A DNA stretch of 64,000 nt from Acipenser ruthenus (lineage: Eukaryota > Chordata > Actinopteri > Acipenseriformes > Acipenseridae), in assembly GCF_902713425.1 (NCBI RefSeq), contig NC_081217.1:13102589-13166588 (forward strand). Reading direction: 5' to 3'. Below are positions 22,703-34,045 of this stretch, piece after piece. Position 1 is the first letter of the stretch. Each line of letters starts with the position of its first letter. The notes under the pieces were generated by a model. It was not told the DNA's origin, did no database searches, and worked only from the letters and a program-made list of their open reading frames with translations. A program made the translations under genes and the position numbers.

Positions 22703-22868
22703 TGACTTTTCTTCTTTAAAGAAACCACAGCATTTGTAATGGTGCCAAAATGAACATTCTTTAACAAAATGAACCGCAGCGGTATGAAGTACAACCAGTA
22801 ATATTTCAGACTTCCTCAGCTTTAAACATATATTAACAATGAACACATACAATTAAAAACAAAGCTTA

Positions 22869-22950
22869 CCTAGTCGGCAGGACTCAAACCTGCGCGGGGT
22901 AACCCCAATGGATTTCTAGTCCATCGCCTTAACCACTCGGCCACGACTAC
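22869..22950 (-). tRNA. tRNA-Ser(AGA) (unit 4)
   Basis: Anticodon loop CTAGAAA (AGA). The T-loop reads GGTTTGAGTCC rather than GGTTCGAGTCC, which weakens the B box, while the anticodon stem is better paired than in units 2 and 3. Confidence 0.75.
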
Positions 22951-23377
22951 ATGCTCACACAGTTGTTTGTGAAAATATCCCAAAGAAGTCAAAAGAAGTA
23001 AACGACAACCGCTGTAATGCTGTAGATGGCAGTATAGGCTAACTAATGAACCGAAGTCAAATGCCTTTGTTGAAACTCTGTCCGATTTGTACAAGGCAAG
23101 CAGACGTGGGAAATGTAAATACAATATACTTTCTGTTAACGTTCATAATAATGAATACATCTTTATTTCAAAATACGTAGCTATTTAAAAGATATTTTCA
23201 AAACACCCCCGTACACAAAAACAAAGTAGTTATTTATTTCAACTGAAAAACGGACTTGCTTCATGGCTGCTGCCAGAGTACTCGAGCATGTTCTGGCTAG
23301 CGTGAGCGGAATTAGCAGATAACAAGATCTACAAAATATCACATGCCAATAAAACATACCATAATTATGTTCATTTT

Positions 23378-23636
23378 TATTATTATTTGTTTAGCAGACG
23401 CCTTTATCCAAGGCGACTTTATCCAAGGCGACTTACAGAGACTAGGGTGTGTGAACTATGCATCAGCTGCAGAGTCACTTACAGTTACGTCTCGCCCGAA
23501 ATACGGAGCACAAGGACGTTAAGTGACTTGCTCAGGGTCACACAATAAGTCAGTGGCTGAGGTGGGAATTGAACCGGGGGACCACCTGGTTACAAGCCTT
23601 TTTTTTTTCTATAACCACTAGACCACACAGCCTGCT
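23378..23636 (-). mobile_element. tRNA-derived SINE (unit 4)
   Basis: Orthologous to the SINE of units 1-3 but lengthened by a short tandem duplication of the tail motif TTTATCCAAGGCGAC. Confidence 0.75.
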
Positions 23637-23648
23637 ATAACAAAAACA

Positions 23649-23721
23649 CACACCAGATGCGACTCGAACCCACAATCCCCGGCTTAAGAGGCTAGTGCCG
23701 TATCCATGAGGCCACAACGGC
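23649..23721 (-). tRNA. tRNA-Arg-type gene, anticodon CTT (unit 4), probable pseudogene
   Basis: Same tRNA-Arg body with anticodon CTT as in units 1-3; the change is therefore fixed across the direct array. Confidence 0.6.
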
Positions 23722-24099
23722 TGACACGAAAAGCACATTTGGTAGTACTAAAGAAAGTGGGAACAATAGTATCGTGGTTTAATACATCATATCCAAGCCA
23801 TCGATGGTGTTCAAACACAGCCGAGTGTTACATTGGGAAAGGGCCGTAATTGTCAGTAAGTATTTGAAATTCATGTGGGAAGATTTAAGATTGTGAAGAA
23901 GTTTAAATATGTTGCGTATTTGCGCATTAGTAACCTTACATAATTAGGTTTTTGATTAATGCCACTTTCTTACGGACAGTAATCAAGGTGATGAGACAAG
24001 ACCAGAGCCAATAAACCAGTAATTTTCCTGTCCTTTCATTACCATATTCTAGTGTGCTTTTTCAGAATATGCGTGAATCCTGAAAACGTCTTGCTAATA

Positions 24100-24505
24100 T
24101 GTGAACAAAGCCAGCATTCACTTTATTGATCACCATGTGGATTAACCGCTATTGGAACACAGATGATTGTGTTAAAGATGTTAATAGACTTTTAATGTAC
24201 ACGTTTTAGAGCTAAACGTTTGTTGAGACAATTCAAGCGCTGTAGCAGTGTTGAACTATTTCCTGGATGTTTGCCTTTTGCTCTTACTCTGGAAAAAGTA
24301 ATACTAATAATAAAAAGTAGGCCAAACCATTTTTTGAGAACCGCATTTGGGAGAAAAACTAACAGTTTGGAAACACATTTGTAAAAGCATTGGATTCTAT
24401 TGTGATGTTTCCGAACTGTTGAACGTTTCTCATTACATGCAGGTTTACTGGCTTGACAAAAAGGCGATTGACGAAAAGAATGCTGTCTCGATAGCAAAAT
24501 CGTGT
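24100..24505 (+). repeat. tRNA-array unit 5 (truncated)
   Basis: The first 406 bp of a further unit, nearly identical to unit 2, broken off at 24505 just before the tRNA-Phe pseudogene, where a 55-bp direct repeat begins. Confidence 0.85.
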
Positions 24506-25566
24506 CTCTCTTCACATTGGTTATGAACTTACTATAAATCAAACAAATAGAAAAGCTAGGTTTAAATGAAAAACAGATTTCCTGAGAGGAGATGGATTAT
24601 ATGGATTCTGTCAGTTAATAATTCCCTTCACATTTCCTTTATCCCCTTTCTTTTTTTCTCACTGTTTTTTTTTATCACTTTGATTATATTTGATATTTTG
24701 AACTTAGTAGTAACATTTATATATATTTTTTGGTGTGAACACTTTTTGTTTGTTTTTTTCGTGTGAATTTTTATTTTTATTGTTTTGTCACTGTTTAATT
24801 TTCCCCAAGTCCTTTGTGTTACTGATATGATTCTTTGTGATGTGGTCTCCCTTATGTCTCTCTGTTTGAACCCTGTCTTATTAGCTATTTAAACATTGAT
24901 ACTAAATATCTATATTTCATTTTTTGAATTAAAATATATAATGCTACATATAAATACTGAGTAATCTAAAAGTTGAAAGGAAAGATTGAAACTGATTAAA
25001 TCTGAAGAGTGGTTAATTAAGGTCCATTAATTTTATACTTCCTCTTATATGTCACTATATATTTTTGGATATATATATATATATATATATATATTATTCT
25101 TTTTCACCTTTTTTATTTATTTTATCAAGTATTTAGAATTAATCTTCTGGATCCGATATTGATTGACTTTTATTTTTTTTATTTTTCTTGGTTTGTTTTC
25201 TTTTTTAAATTTTGATAAAAACAAACAGGTTAAAATAATAAATAAAAAATGTGTGGCCAGTACATTAACAGACATAACATGAATTCCTTCAGATATTCCT
25301 AAACATAACTCTAACCCCAACCCTAGAGATGGACTTGCTGGTAGATAAAAGGAAAAAACAGAAACAGCGTGATGTAGTTTACTATATAAGTTGTATAAGT
25401 TATTCTGTCTGTTGTATAAATAAGAGATATCATTGCGCTGTTTGCTTTGCCTGAACTGTTGAGCTTTGCTTTGTGGTCCTCGTGTGAGATGACATGTCTT
25501 GTACATTAAGAAACTCTCTTCACACTGGTTAGGAACTTACTATAAATCAAACACACAGAAAAGCTA
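24506..25566. repeat. AT-rich segment between 55-bp direct repeats
   Basis: A 55-bp sequence starting CTCTTCACA(T/C)TGGTTA occurs at 24507-24560 and again at 25513-25567, with about five differences. It contains GAACTTACTATAAATCAAAC in both places. The interval is strongly AT-rich with a TA microsatellite (25068-25096). The left repeat abuts the break in tRNA unit 5. It may be a small insertion with terminal direct repeats or a duplication; no coding sequence is recognisable. Confidence 0.55.
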
Positions 25567-25779
25567 GCCAGCAAATATTTGTTTTGTTCTTGCAGTTGTC
25601 TGATTGGCACTTCTTTGTATCTGCCCAGGTTGCATTTGCTTTAATTGTAATTATATTGCATTTGCTTTTACTTGTAACTATATTTACACTTTAAAACTTT
25701 CAGTTACCTACACTGTCTATAATGCTTTTTAAACGATATTTACATGGTTATACTTGCACTTAAGTTATTGTAAAGTATT

Positions 25780-25857
25780 GCAATTACAATTGTAACTGTA
25801 AGTCAACCTGGATAAGGCACCTGCTAAGCAAACAAATAATAATAATATAAAATCAGT
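25780..25857 (+). mobile_element. SINE tail fragment
   Basis: Holds the conserved tail GTAAGTCAACCTGGATAAGG, then CTGCTAAG and an AATAAT run, in plus orientation. It is the 3' tail shared with the SINE of the tRNA units; the tRNA-like head is not recognisable upstream. Confidence 0.6.
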
Positions 25858-26083
25858 TATAACCACATTCAATCCACATTAACGGTATTTGGAAACAATA
25901 TTAGTTTTATATAATATAGTTAGAATAGCTCCTTTTTGACATTTACTCACTCCTATAATAATTAACAATAATAACAATAAACACATTCTTACCTGTCACT
26001 CCGAGCTACGTGAGAAAGTTGTGATGTTTATAGAAGAATGATTTTTAAGAATATAAAATGTATATAGAATATGTTTTATATAT

Positions 26084-26480
26084 GGACGTCGCCGGTTCGA
26101 GTCCAGGCTATTCCACAGCCAACCGTGGACGGGAGCTTCCAGGGGGCGGCGCTCAATTGGCCGAGCGTCGTCCGGGGGGAGGGAGGGTTAGGTCGGCCAG
26201 GGTGTCCTCGGATCACCGCGCACCAGCGACCCCTGTAGTCTGGCCGGGCGCCTGCGGGCTTGCCTGTAAGCTGCCCAGAGCTGCGTTGTCCTCCGACGCT
26301 GTAGCTCTGAGGCGGCTGCACGGTGAGTTCGTAGTGTGTAAAGAAGCGGGCAGCTAACGGCACACACTTCGGAGGACAGCGTGTGTTCATCTTCGCCCCT
26401 CCCGAGTCAGCACAGGGGTGGTAGCGGTGAGCTGAGCCTTAAAAAAAAAAATAATTGGGCATTTCAAATTGGGAAAAAAA
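26084..26480 (+). mobile_element. 5'-truncated SINE of a common fish family
   Basis: A GC-rich 400-bp island in AT-rich surroundings. It starts with a tRNA-type B box (GGTTCGAGTCC), continues through a long body with CACCGCGCACCAGCGACCCC and TCGGAGGACAGCGTGTG, and ends in AATTGGG repeats and an A-run. This layout matches a dispersed SINE-like family widespread in fish. The open frames across it are by-products of its GC content. No target duplication was found. Confidence 0.6.
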
Positions 26481-26854
26481 AAATATTTATATAGTGTTTT
26501 TCAGAGGAGGTTAAACTGCAGTATACAGAAATTAAGGATTTTTATATCTTTATATATTACGTTTTTATTCGCTATATAAATATAGTTAGAATAGCTCCTT
26601 TTTAAGTTTACTTACTCATACAACAACAACAATAACCACATTCTTACATGTTTCACTCCGAGCTATGCGTGCATGTTATGTTGTTGATATCTCACTCACT
26701 GTACTCACTCTGCAGAGTTCGAGGCGGGAGCTTTTGTTTAGGCACAGACCTGCACAACAGCGCCAAAACCGTGTAGCGGCGGCAGCAGTATTACATCTGC
26801 AGTGGTTTAGCACTACCATAGAGAATGAATGGGAAATGGTTTAGGGCGGTTTAG
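26481..26854. other. Spacer with no gene seen
   Basis: AT-rich sequence between the SINE and the inverted tRNA units. Part of it resembles sequence at 25900-26010 (AGTTAGAATAGCTCCTTTTT, then a short tract of repeated A/T and a Cys-poor CACTCCGAGCTA motif), so the SINE probably inserted into, or lies between, a duplicated spacer. Confidence 0.4.
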
Positions 26855-26859
26855 GCCCG

Positions 26860-26880
26860 AACCAACTGAGCTAACTGGCC
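26860..26880 (-). pseudogene. tRNA-Ile 5' stump
   Basis: Only the first 21 nt of a tRNA-Ile (GGCCAGTTAGCTCAGTTGG...) remain on the minus strand at the broken left end of the inverted unit. Confidence 0.6.
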
Positions 26881-27166
26881 ACACACGAAGCTTGTTATTA
26901 AAACCCGAGAAAAACAAGTCCTGCGGACATTTTGATTCTACCAAGATATGTTAAACTGAACAATAAAACATTCAAAGTATTGGAAAGGCATAATTAGAGG
27001 CCTGATCTTTATGAGGCAGTTTAACAGTGTGAAGAAAGTGGCGAGGGTGCGGGCTTGCGGTGACTTTCTCTCATTTAAAAACCTGTGATTTGAATACTAA
27101 CAAGAAAAATAAGTAAAATTTCCAAGCATTCGGTGGACGTTTTAGAAATAAATTAACAAGAAGAGT

Positions 27167-27248
27167 TGTCTGAAGTGGGATTCGAACCCACGCCTCCATG
27201 GAGACTTCAACCTGAACGCAGCGCCTTAGACCGCTTGGCCATCCTGAC
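27167..27248 (-). tRNA. tRNA-Leu(CAG) (inverted unit I1)
   Basis: An 82-nt class II tRNA on the minus strand with anticodon loop TTCAGGT (CAG) and B box GGTTCGAATCC. The acceptor stem has one A-A mismatch. The variable arm differs from the direct copies, giving an independent lineage of the same gene. Confidence 0.75.
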
Positions 27249-27666
27249 TTACACCGACAACTTTGCACAACACTGCAGCACACTGCTGAACCTCCAATGT
27301 CTGACGCAGTAAATCACCTGGCGTGTGCGTGTACTTATTCTTTTTCTGTTTCTATTAAGGAGGGCGACCCGTTTTGTCGCATTCTGTATGGAATCACAAG
27401 GACACTCCTCTTACAGAAAGAAAATATACGGCAAACAGAGCGATCGCTTCACGGTTTGAAACAAAATCAGAACAGTCTGTTAGCAAATGAACTTCATCAA
27501 AAAACCACAAAGGCATTACATAAATGTTACAGATATATTTCGTAGACAGAAAAGTTGTAACATATTTGAGTACGTTTATAAACAATCTGCTAATAACAGA
27601 CATAATCTCAAAGTGCTATAATTTATTTTCAGCTCTTATGAAAGACAAGTATGGTTGCACATTATA

Positions 27667-28110
27667 TCACATAAAACATCATAATCCTAGCTCTTCATTT
27701 AATCCCTTGGGTTGTACCGTATGGAGATAGAAGATCCATTTGGATTCACATTGTAATAGTTTTTGATCGAGATTATCACCTCCTCGGGTATGAAATATTT
27801 TTGATTGCCACGGTATTTCAGATCTGAAACGGAATGTTTGGCATCTACAAAATGTCTAGCTACTTTTATGCTCGCTCATTAATGCGCAATCGTAACTGTC
27901 TAGTAGTTTTACCAACATATTGCAAATGGCAAGGACAAAAAAACAAATAAATGACATGCGTTGAAGCACAGGTCATCACTTGTAAGACACTCTGCTCTTT
28001 TTTCGTTGTATGGCTTGTAAAACGCAAACGCATTATCACAGGCGGCACAATTACGACATGGAAAAAAATCCAGTAGATTTGTCCAGTACACCTAGATCTC
28101 TCAAACATAT
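27667..28110 (-). pseudogene. Penelope-like GIY-YIG endonuclease fragment (inverted unit I1)
   Basis: The minus strand encodes the same endonuclease piece as the direct units and keeps residues they lost: the LQYVGKTTRQLRLRINE core with the GIY-YIG tyrosine, and Trp in ESKW. It carries other frame shifts and stops of its own. It therefore represents an older, separately decaying copy and helps date the direct-array lesions as derived. Confidence 0.7.
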
Positions 28111-28872
28111 AAATGAGTCAGCCCTTAATAAACACTGTCCGTGTTCATTTCTGTGTATATGACATTGTCTATACACAATACCTGTTATGTAAGCCTATTT
28201 TTTATCAAACCAATCGCAATTAATGCGATCCGTGTTTTCAGTCTGTTTGATAGTTTTAATCAATTATCGAAAAAGCAGCAGTGCTTTGCAACTGTAGTTT
28301 GTCTTTTGTACCTTTTGGTAAGATACCAACTCAGAACGTGTCCGCTTCCTCCAGCCCCCTAAGGAACACTGGAGCGGTCATCAATAACAGCGAGCAGTTA
28401 GCCAAAAACAACACTCGCTGTCTCCTTCATGCTCAAAAACGAACACTCTCACCTTTCCTCGTGGATAGCGAGTCCAAACACTTTAGAAATGCATTTCGCT
28501 AGCAAATAACTATAAAAATGATCCCTGAAAGTACTGTTTTATGTGCAACTGGCCGACCGTCTCCCTCCAACTCTGAGTGGCACCGGTAGCTGTGCCGGTG
28601 ACAAATAAACAGGAGCACTTTCATATAATGCAATTGCTGTAGCCCAGTGAGGTGTTACAATAACATTTCAAACTCATTCCAGACTGCAGGCGGTTAAAAG
28701 CTTAATTGGGTTCAAGTTTCTCGTATGATTTAAAAGTACGAGCCAGTTGCCTCATTTGCAGTGTAAAGTCCACCAAGTGTGTGCTTAAAATCTGATGAAT
28801 ACGATTGCCATTTGAACCGTAAATATTTTAGTTATATGCATACAGTGTTCTGTTGGGCTCCGAGGGTGTTAT

Positions 28873-28947
28873 CTAATAAAACAACGTAATCGGTGAGCGC
28901 GTTCGGCTTAACCAAAACGTTGCTGTTTCAATCCCACGCAGGGACGA
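28873..28947 (+). pseudogene. tRNA-Asn pseudogene (inverted unit I1)
   Basis: Plus-strand tRNA-Asn relic (TCGGTGAGCGCGTTCGGCT... CCCACGCAGGGACG). It keeps more of the 5' half than the direct copies but has lost two bases of the anticodon loop, so the GTT anticodon is broken. Confidence 0.6.
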
Positions 28948-29380
28948 GGCATTCTTTTTGTCAATCGCCTTTCTGTCAAGCCAGTAAACCTGTATATAAT
29001 GAGAAACGTTCAACAGCTCGGAAACACCATAATAGAATCCAATGCCTTTACAAATGTGTTTTGAAAATGTTCATTTTTCACCCAAATGCGGTTCTCAAAA
29101 ATTGTTTTGCCTACTTTTTTCTATTGCTTTTATTATTTTTTCCAGAGTAAGACGAAAAGGCAAACATCCATGAAATAGGTAAACACTGCTACAGCGCTTG
29201 AACTGTCTCAACAAACGTTTAGTTCTAAAACGTGTACATTGAAAGTCTATTCACATCTTTAACACAATCATCTGTGTTCCAGTAGCGGATAATCCACATG
29301 GTGATCAATAAAGTGAATGCTGGCTTTGTTCACATATTAGCAAGACGTTTTCAGGATTCACGCATATTCTGAACAAACAC

Positions 29381-29532
29381 AGTAGTAATATTACTATAGC
29401 TTATGTCAAAAGTCTGATTTATGATCCTTTTGACCTTTTTGTGACCTTATGTGTATGAATTTATGAATATATAATGAGGGGGCATGGAGTTATGAATTTA
29501 TGAATATATAATGAGGGGGCTGGGGATTTTAT
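29381..29532 (+). repeat. Polinton left terminal inverted repeat
   Basis: About 150 bp matching the reverse complement of 45718-45869 with only a few differences. It contains an internal direct duplication of a 28-bp piece (TGAATTTATGAATATATAAT...) that is also present in the right end. Confidence 0.9.
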
Positions 29533-30407
29533 GGTTGTTACAAGACATATATGCTTATTGAATATAGGCTTATATATGCCTATAAACTTATTGCACATCT
29601 TTTATAAGATATGTACAAAAATCTGTTTTTAATATGTTATTTATGTAATCAGGGGATAGTGGGTACCCAAGTTTTTTAAATGCTTATGTTAACTTATGCT
29701 TGGTGCAGACAACATAAAAGTCGTAGTATTTTACATAAGACACAATGAAAAAAGGAGAAAGTTTAAAAGAGGTAATTAAAAGCAAAAAAGAAAACAACTT
29801 ATTTGCCATTTTTAAAAGCATTTAAACATTACACCCCCACACAGAAATCATAGTAAGAGGTGCTGTGATATTACATTTTGATATGTTTTGCATATACATA
29901 TTTTTTACTTGGCACCGTTAAAAGCAAAGGATATTTACACATACTAAAACCAATAGTTAAAACTGGAGAAAGTAGCGTATCACAAAAGCAAAAGAAAAAT
30001 GCAGAAAACAATTTATTACACACATAAATCAAAGTACAACTTATCGTTTTAAAAGTGTTTCACTAAACAAAATAAAACAGATATTAAATTAAATATTTAT
30101 AAAAGAACAAAAACAAAACAAAATCTACCAGAGTACAATTTCTGAAAAAAGCGCTCTCTCTCTTACCGTTTTAAAAAAAACTCCCCTGGACAAACGCTTA
30201 AATACAGCCAGAATTCTCTTCCTCTCAGACATCTGCACTCTTCAAACTTCAGCAGAAGAATGACTGCAAAACTCGCTCTGTGACTTAAATAGGGGGCGGT
30301 TCCTTTTGCCCCGAACATGCACGCAAAACACACTCACACAGACACAGAACCACACGCTATGAACAGATTGGAGCCTCGGTGTATTAAAAGTACAGATACC
30401 GTTTGTT

Positions 30408-30800
30408 AGAGGAAGGCACCCCACAGAGGCGGCTTGTGAAATGTGTGAACTTTAGTGAGATTTTTTCTTTAACATATCCGAGTTTGGGGCCACCATGTCT
30501 GGGCTCAGCAGGGTAGGTAAGCCTAGTGATATTTCAAACTGAATTTAGTTTCAGTCATAAAGATTAGAAAAAAAATGTTAAAAGATATGTGTTGTATTGC
30601 AAAAAAATAATAAAAAAAGAGAAAAATATTGTATGTGCTTTTATCACCTCCAGTTTTGAATAGTCGCCGATCAGGCTATACACCGACAGCTTTGAATAGC
30701 TCTCAAACACGGTCAAACTATTCTGACGATGTTGCAAAACATTAATACGTTTTACTGTTTTAGATTTTAAAACTATGGGAGCATAGTACAACGTTATGTT
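30408..30800 (+). repeat. Direct duplication inside Polinton, copy 1
   Basis: Matches 31157-31525: both copies have AGAGGAAGGCA at the start, AAGCCTAGTGATATTTCAAA in the middle and GCATAGTACAACGTTATG at the end. The copies differ by small indels and about 10% substitutions. Confidence 0.8.
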
Positions 30801-30834
30801 TTTAACATCCTGCTGTAATGACCCCCTTTATAAG

Positions 30835-30906
<72 letters not shown>

Positions 30907-30914
30907 CATATATA

Positions 30915-30967
<53 letters not shown>

Positions 30968-31156
30968 CATATATATCTAATATATATATATATATATATA
31001 TATAGATAGATAGATAGATATAATAGCGGCGTGTACATTAAATAAAACAGAAGATGTAGATATGGGGGTAAAAAACTGAGAATATTTGTATTTGAATTTA
31101 CACGCTACGAACAATAGGGATCCCTTAAGGTGGTGACGCTCAGATAACATTTGCGG

Positions 31157-31525
31157 CAGAGGAAGGCATCCCGCAGAGAAGCATGGTTAGGTGATCATCC
31201 TGGTGCCATGTAGTCTGGTAGGGTCGACAAGCCTAGTGATATTTCAAACTGAATTTAGTTTCAGTCATAAAGATTAGAAAATAAATGTTTTTAAAAGATA
31301 TATAAAATTTGAATATGTGTTATATTGCAAATAAAATAAGAGAAACATATTGTAAGTGTTTTATCACCGCCAGTTTTTGAATAGCCTCCGATCAGGATAA
31401 GCACCAGTAGCTTTGAATAGTCTCATACACGGTCAAACTATTCTGACGATGTTGCAAATCATTAATACGTTTTAATGTTTTAGATTTTAAAACTATGGGA
31501 GCATAGTACAACGTTATGTTTTTTT
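31157..31525 (+). repeat. Direct duplication inside Polinton, copy 2
   Basis: Second copy of the 0.37-0.39-kb duplication, separated from the first by the TA microsatellite. Confidence 0.8.
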
Positions 31526-31668
31526 TTTTAAATCGGCGAATGTTTGCCCCATCCTGAGGTAATGACCCATTTCCATTTATAAGTTATAATTCTAGATATC
31601 GTCTAAGTTATCTCACCATAGCTCAAAGAGCCAGCTGACAACGTTTCGATATGTTGTGGGTGTGTGTG

Positions 31669-31731
<63 letters not shown>

Positions 31732-32296
31732 GGAGATTGCTTACTTTTGTCAAGATTAAAACCTGGAAACAATTCTATAAACAAAAACTGTTTAAGCGTG
31801 TTTGGTTGTTTGTGTTTGTTTGTTGTCTGTATTTGTTTCTTTACTCTGTAATACCGCGTAAAGAAAATAGATTTAACTAAGCCTACGTTTAACTATAAAC
31901 TAACAAACAGGTATATGTATTTGCTTCGGCAAAACGTGTTTATTCTTGTCATGCCAATAAAAAATTTATTCAGTTATATTGAATTGAATATAACTGAATA
32001 AAAACAAAATGTTATGATTCTGTAAGAAACAAATGAAGGAAAATTAAACACTGATGTACATAATACAAACAGAGTTTAACATGTTTAAACATGTTAAATA
32101 TAGAGAATATGGGCTACGGTTTTTGTAATGTATTTAGAGTCCCTGAAAAAAACGAAAATCATTTGTGAGGTGAGATTCGTGGCGCCGCTTAGTCTAGCTG
32201 CGTTCTGAATGTGCCATGTTTATCTCAAACCGGTATACGTTTTCCTGATCCTGACCCCTGTGGTTACAACCGCCTTAACCACGGATCTTTAGAGGA

Positions 32297-32302
32297 TATA
32301 AA
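32297..32302 (+). promoter_or_regulatory. Likely TATA box of the left Polinton gene
   Basis: TATAAA at 32297 lies about 90 bp upstream of the ATG at 32390 that begins the first candidate exon, in a locally GC-richer segment. Confidence 0.45.
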
Positions 32303-32389
32303 CACGCATCCTCAAGTTATGTAATCACTTCTGAAAAAAGGACGACCCAGTCAAGAACGAAATCACGTAAAGCCACACTATCGCCATAA

Positions 32390-32757
32390 ATGGATGGTGA
32401 ATCGAGCAAGAACAATGATCTTTTACAAGGTACGTACCTATGTTTAATGCTTAAATACTGTCTTAACTCTGTGCGAAAAACGATGTTAATTAAAATGTAT
32501 GTATTATAAATGTAGCGTTTTGAAAATTGTCTGTATAATGTTAATATGTAAAAATGTTTGAAATGCGTTTTAACTCAGAGCGTAAGTCTCTATGTGTTAG
32601 AAATGTTTGCATGGTAATATAGAAAACGGTGTTTTTAGCTTGTGAATGAATACTCTAATGTTTTTATCTGTGACGGGTTTATAACTCAGAGATATAAACT
32701 CAAATATAAATACATACTTTAACATTGGGAATTTTTGTTATGTATTATTTTATTTTA

Positions 32758-32826
<69 letters not shown>

Positions 32827-33250
32827 TTTATTTTAAATTATATATTTTTCATATTTTATAGATATCGAGGAGCTTATAGAAGAACTTAATTTCACACAAA
32901 GAGGTCGTGATTGATCAATACAACGATCAGCCTCCCACTATTATTCCTCTTTCCCCCACATGGCTTCTCGAGACTTCGGGGTACACTGGTGAGTAGCAAA
33001 CTTTTTTTTTTACTGTTGCTAGACCAAAATATCGCAAGCTGTTTTTTTTTTTCCTCTAAGTATTCATACCTCCTTTAAATTACAGAACAGGGCTCCGGAG
33101 AGTACATACACCAGGAGTTACCACAAGCTCTGATCGTCCCCGAGGACTTCTTAAATAATCTCTCAGTGACTGCAGATACGCCTGAAAGTGAGTAAATCAG
33201 TAACTATATTTATGTCTGTTTTTTGTTTATTAATAGCAAATACAGAGATG

Positions 33251-33308
<58 letters not shown>

Positions 33309-34010
33309 TAGATATATATATATATATATATATAGATAGATAGATAGATATTAAGGTATGTATAATTATTACAGTTTATAGACATTATTTAAAGTTATTA
33401 TTTTAATATATATTTTTTATTTTATTATTATTTCATTTTAAAAACATATCTGTTTCATTCTGTTTTTAGAATCTGACTACGTTGAAGATACCGTGCAACT
33501 GGAAGAATACTTCATGACATCTTTTAGTGACCTACAGTCAGACTCAGAAGTGTCTAAAAGTATGAACAGTATTGTTTTATAGATTAATAAAATATGTTTG
33601 ATCGTTTATAAGTAATATTAATTATTTTAGGTTAATAAAAAATAATTATTCAACCATTTATATTATTTTAGAAAACCCTGAAAAAACCCCAAGGAAAGAC
33701 GTGGCCAGTACATCGGAGGGCATAGATGTACAGGCGAGGACACCCTTAGGCCCTCCCAATAAACAACAAAAATCTGAAAAAAAGACCTCTCAAAAGTAAG
33801 TAACTATTTAAAAATGAAGCATTTAAAAAAAAAAGTATGTTAAATATTTCATTAAACATCTGTTAATGTATTTTGGTTTGATTGTATATTTTGGTATATT
33901 TTCATTTACAACGGCCCACTAGACCTGCTCTTATTGTGGACAGCGAATCTTCCGAGGACGAAACATCATTCATCAGGGACCCAAAGTCTAAAAGGCAGCG
34001 TAACTGATCA
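32390..34010 (+). CDS. Candidate spliced Polinton gene upstream of polB
   Basis: Short acidic coding-like blocks alternate with AT-rich stretches that begin with GT and end with AG. Visible blocks lie near 32390-32429, 32863-32989, 33087-33190, 33471-33560, 33672-33796 and 33914-34005. Each is GC-richer than its surroundings and flanked by a consensus-like donor (for example GTACGT, GTGAGT) and a pyrimidine-rich acceptor. The blocks are rich in Glu, Asp and Ser; no known domain is recognised. Spliced genes are known from animal Polintons. The product is unknown and the exact exon set is uncertain. Confidence 0.4.
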
Positions 34011-34045
34011 GTTGTGATGGACATCATTGTGAGGGACACTGTAAT

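Larger units (their letters stand above)
19883..24099 (+). repeat. tRNA-array unit 4 (complete)
   Basis: Complete unit, slightly more diverged than units 2 and 3, with no LTR at its right edge. It keeps the ancestral Ile anticodon and several Penelope residues shared with the inverted copy, so it is an older member of the array. The SINE tail has a 15-bp duplication near 23400-23430. Confidence 0.9.
26855..29380 (-). repeat. Inverted tRNA-array unit I1, first part
   Basis: Homologous to the direct units but reversed and visibly diverged. It runs from a tRNA-Ile stump through tRNA-Leu, the Penelope fragment and the tRNA-Asn pseudogene to the unit edge, where the Polinton is inserted. The tRNA-Phe pseudogene is missing. 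Its continuation is at 45870-46835. Confidence 0.85.
29533..32296. other. Polinton left non-coding region
   Basis: About 2.8 kb without a recognisable gene between the left end and the first spliced gene. It is AT-rich, with poly-A tracts, long TA microsatellites (30842-31006 and 31664-31728) and a diverged direct duplication (30408-30800 and 31157-31525). Confidence 0.6.

Noticed and set aside
5865-24542. Recurring 70-116-residue minus-strand open frames in every array unit
   Set aside because: They recur only because the units are near-identical. They overlap tRNA pseudogenes, show no domain, and the inverted copy does not preserve the frames.
26058-26390. Two GC-rich open frames of about 100 residues on opposite strands
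   Set aside because: They lie inside a SINE-like repeat and come from its GC-rich body.
30796-31880. Open frames with long Tyr-Ile repeats
   Set aside because: Translations of TA microsatellites.
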